Shown: positions 62,894-64,000 of the stretch, in pieces | Numbering within the stretch: position 1 is the stretch's first letter | Layout: every line of letters starts with the position of its first letter | Assembly (NCBI GenBank): GCA_902779355.1 | Contig: CACZBF010000006.1 | Location: 1-64,000, forward strand | Length of the DNA stretch: 64,000 bases | Direction: 5' to 3' | From: an uncultured Lachnospiraceae bacterium | GTDB taxonomy: Bacteria > Bacillota > Clostridia > Lachnospirales > Lachnospiraceae | The notes under the pieces: model-generated | Database searches by the model: none | Told to the model about the DNA's origin: nothing | Seen by the model: the letters and a program-made list of their open reading frames with translations, nothing else | Program-made: the position numbers and the translations under genes

Positions 62894-63850
62894 TCATCGT
62901 TCCAAATTACTGAAACTGTTATATATTCTTGTTATACCTTCTTCAAATGACACTTCCGGCATCCAACCCGTATCTTTATTCAATGATGAAATATCTGCGC
63001 ACAAATCCATTACCGGCTTTTTAGGATAGGGGAGTTCCCCTATTCCAATCGCTACCCCTGGCGAAACAATATCCCTAATTGTCTCTATGTATTCCCTCAA
63101 CGGCTTCGCTTTACCACTCCCAACACAATAAATGTGGGATCCTGTCACCTTCTTCCCTACAAGGTAAAAAGCCCGACCTATATCATCAGCATATAGATAA
63201 TCCCATCTCTGTTCTGCAGGAGTATATGCACAATGTTCCCCCTTCATCAGCCTCCTTACAGTGGTCATAATCATTGAATTTAATCGATCATTAATGCCAT
63301 ACACAGAGAAAATACGCATCCAACTACAGGCTATCTCCCGTTCTGAGCACTCAAGCATATTCATGGCCAATTGTCCGGCCGCTAAATGAATGATCCCGTC
63401 AGCACGAACAGGCTTGCAATCAGAATTTGGAGAAAGAGGGCCGTCTCCATAAACGCCATATTCAGACTGCGACCCTGCCCCCACAAAGCTCCGACACCCC
63501 AGCTTTAATGCAGAATCTGCCGCATACAGTACAGTCTGAATATTGAGAGACTTCGTGATAACTTCTTCCAAGGACTCCTCATAGGTAGGAGTTCTCGGCC
63601 ATGCAAGATGAAAAAAAACATCACAAGGTGAATCTACTAGACTAACCAACTGATGATAATCTTTCGTATCACATTCAATAATACGAATCCTGTTATCATG
63701 CGGCAACCTCATTATGTTTGAAGATCCCGGTCTAATCACCGCATATACGACACCTATCTCAGGATCACTCATCAATGCTTCTATCAATGCCACGCCGATC
63801 ATACTGGTCGCGCCTGTGACCACGACCCTTTCCATCTTCAATCTACTCAT
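62894..63850 (-). CDS. SDR nucleotide-sugar epimerase/reductase lacking the YxxxK catalytic pair
   Basis: Protein of 318 residues. VVVTGATSMIGVALIEALM (NAD loop), VFFHLAWPRTP, GAGSQSEYG, MRIFSVYGIND and RWDYLYADDIG are typical of CDP-sugar 4-ketoreductases (AbeJ/RfbJ-like). Where these enzymes have YGxxKLAAG, this one reads DGIIHLAAG (residues 151-159), so both Tyr and Lys are replaced (Asp151, His155). The frame is otherwise intact. It may bind a sugar nucleotide without reducing it, or use other residues. Start overlaps the preceding GT2 stop (ATGA). Confidence 0.8.
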   Translation of the reverse strand: MSRLKMERVVVTGATSMIGVALIEALMSDPEIGVVYAVIRPGSSNIMRLPHDNRIRIIECDTKDYHQLVSLVDSPCDVFFHLAWPRTPTYEESLEEVITKSLNIQTVLYAADSALKLGCRSFVGAGSQSEYGVYGDGPLSPNSDCKPVRADGIIHLAAGQLAMNMLECSEREIACSWMRIFSVYGINDRLNSMIMTTVRRLMKGEHCAYTPAEQRWDYLYADDIGRAFYLVGKKVTGSHIYCVGSGKAKPLREYIETIRDIVSPGVAIGIGELPYPKKPVMDLCADISSLNKDTGWMPEVSFEEGITRIYNSFSNLER

Positions 63851-64000
63851 ATTATAATACTCTGTCCAGTGTCTTTCTCAAATCCAAGTCGTTCCTCCAC
63901 AACCACCATAGGACGGCCTATTACTCTCGAATTAATATTCATTACATATTCGCCCAACAATCCAATGAAAAGAAGTTGACACCCGCCAAAAAAAAGAACA
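63847..64000 (-). CDS. GT2 (DPM1/GtrB-like) transferase, C-terminal end only
   Basis: The frame entering from the right edge reads ...GGCQLLFIGLLGEYVMNINS then RVIGRPMVVVEERLGFE and stops at 63847-63849. The hydrophobic helix followed by GEY...R..GRP is the usual end of polyprenyl-phosphate glycosyltransferases with two C-terminal membrane helices. It is the upstream neighbour in the CDP-sugar operon. Confidence 0.8.
   Translation of the reverse strand, partial: VLFFGGCQLLFIGLLGEYVMNINSRVIGRPMVVVEERLGFEKDTGQSIII

Overview
The window reads as chromosomal DNA from a low-to-moderate G+C Gram-positive anaerobe of the Clostridia, most likely a Lachnospiraceae relative. This rests on strong AGGAGG-type ribosome binding sites, ATGA-coupled operons, the insertion sequence families present (IS1634-like, IS21, IS1182-like, IS66, IS110 remnants) and the style of the sugar genes. 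The species cannot be named. No rRNA, tRNA or CRISPR array was seen.

Layout. (1) 1-20.6 kb is a patchwork accessory region. It starts with an IS1634-like element that carries two small downstream genes. An AT-rich SIR2-STAND (Avs5-like) gene follows; the gene in front of it has been cut off by an IS21 end. Next come a chimera of IS21 istB with an IS1182-like transposase, an epimerase/IS110 fusion remnant, and an intact three-gene operon of two different TIR-type proteins flanking a membrane protein. Beyond these lie a decayed IS66, a HExxH protein coupled to a broken FkbH gene, and fragments of glycosyltransferase, membrane-protein and unknown genes between intact sugar genes. (2) 15.1-47 kb is a large surface-polysaccharide locus, mostly on the minus strand. 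It holds GDP-mannose supply (including a three-domain fusion enzyme), UDP-glucuronate 4-epimerase, a WbpB/WbpE/WbpD-like set for a 2,3-diacetamido uronic acid, a second aminotransferase/epimerase/acyltransferase set, a large membrane protein, an FdtA-FkbH-ACP-GNAT-VOC module, an ABC flippase and about ten glycosyltransferases. (3) 48.7-51.1 kb is a compact three-gene insert (small unknown protein, AAA ATPase, TOPRIM protein) that looks like a defence cassette. (4) 51.4-64 kb is one long minus-strand operon for a CDP-linked 6-deoxy sugar. CDP-glucose synthase and 4,6-dehydratase are combined with two acetolactate-synthase-like ThDP enzymes, a split transketolase, a radical SAM protein, two methyltransferases, an RmlC-like epimerase and a reductase-like protein that has lost its YxxxK pair.

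How it fits together: the locus would make activated sugars (GDP-mannose, UDP-galacturonate, a UDP-diacetamido-uronate and an unusual, probably C-branched CDP-deoxy sugar), assemble them with GT2/GT4/GT11 transferases, decorate them by acyl and methyl transfer, and export lipid-linked units through the ABC flippase. Defence genes and insertion sequences are interspersed, as is common in rapidly exchanged surface-antigen loci.

The strongest candidates for something undescribed are the TIR-TM-TIR operon (7640-10001), the ThDP/transketolase/radical SAM CDP-sugar operon (51357-63850) and the HExxH protein coupled to FkbH (11997-14340). All functions are inferred from motifs read by eye; no database search was run.
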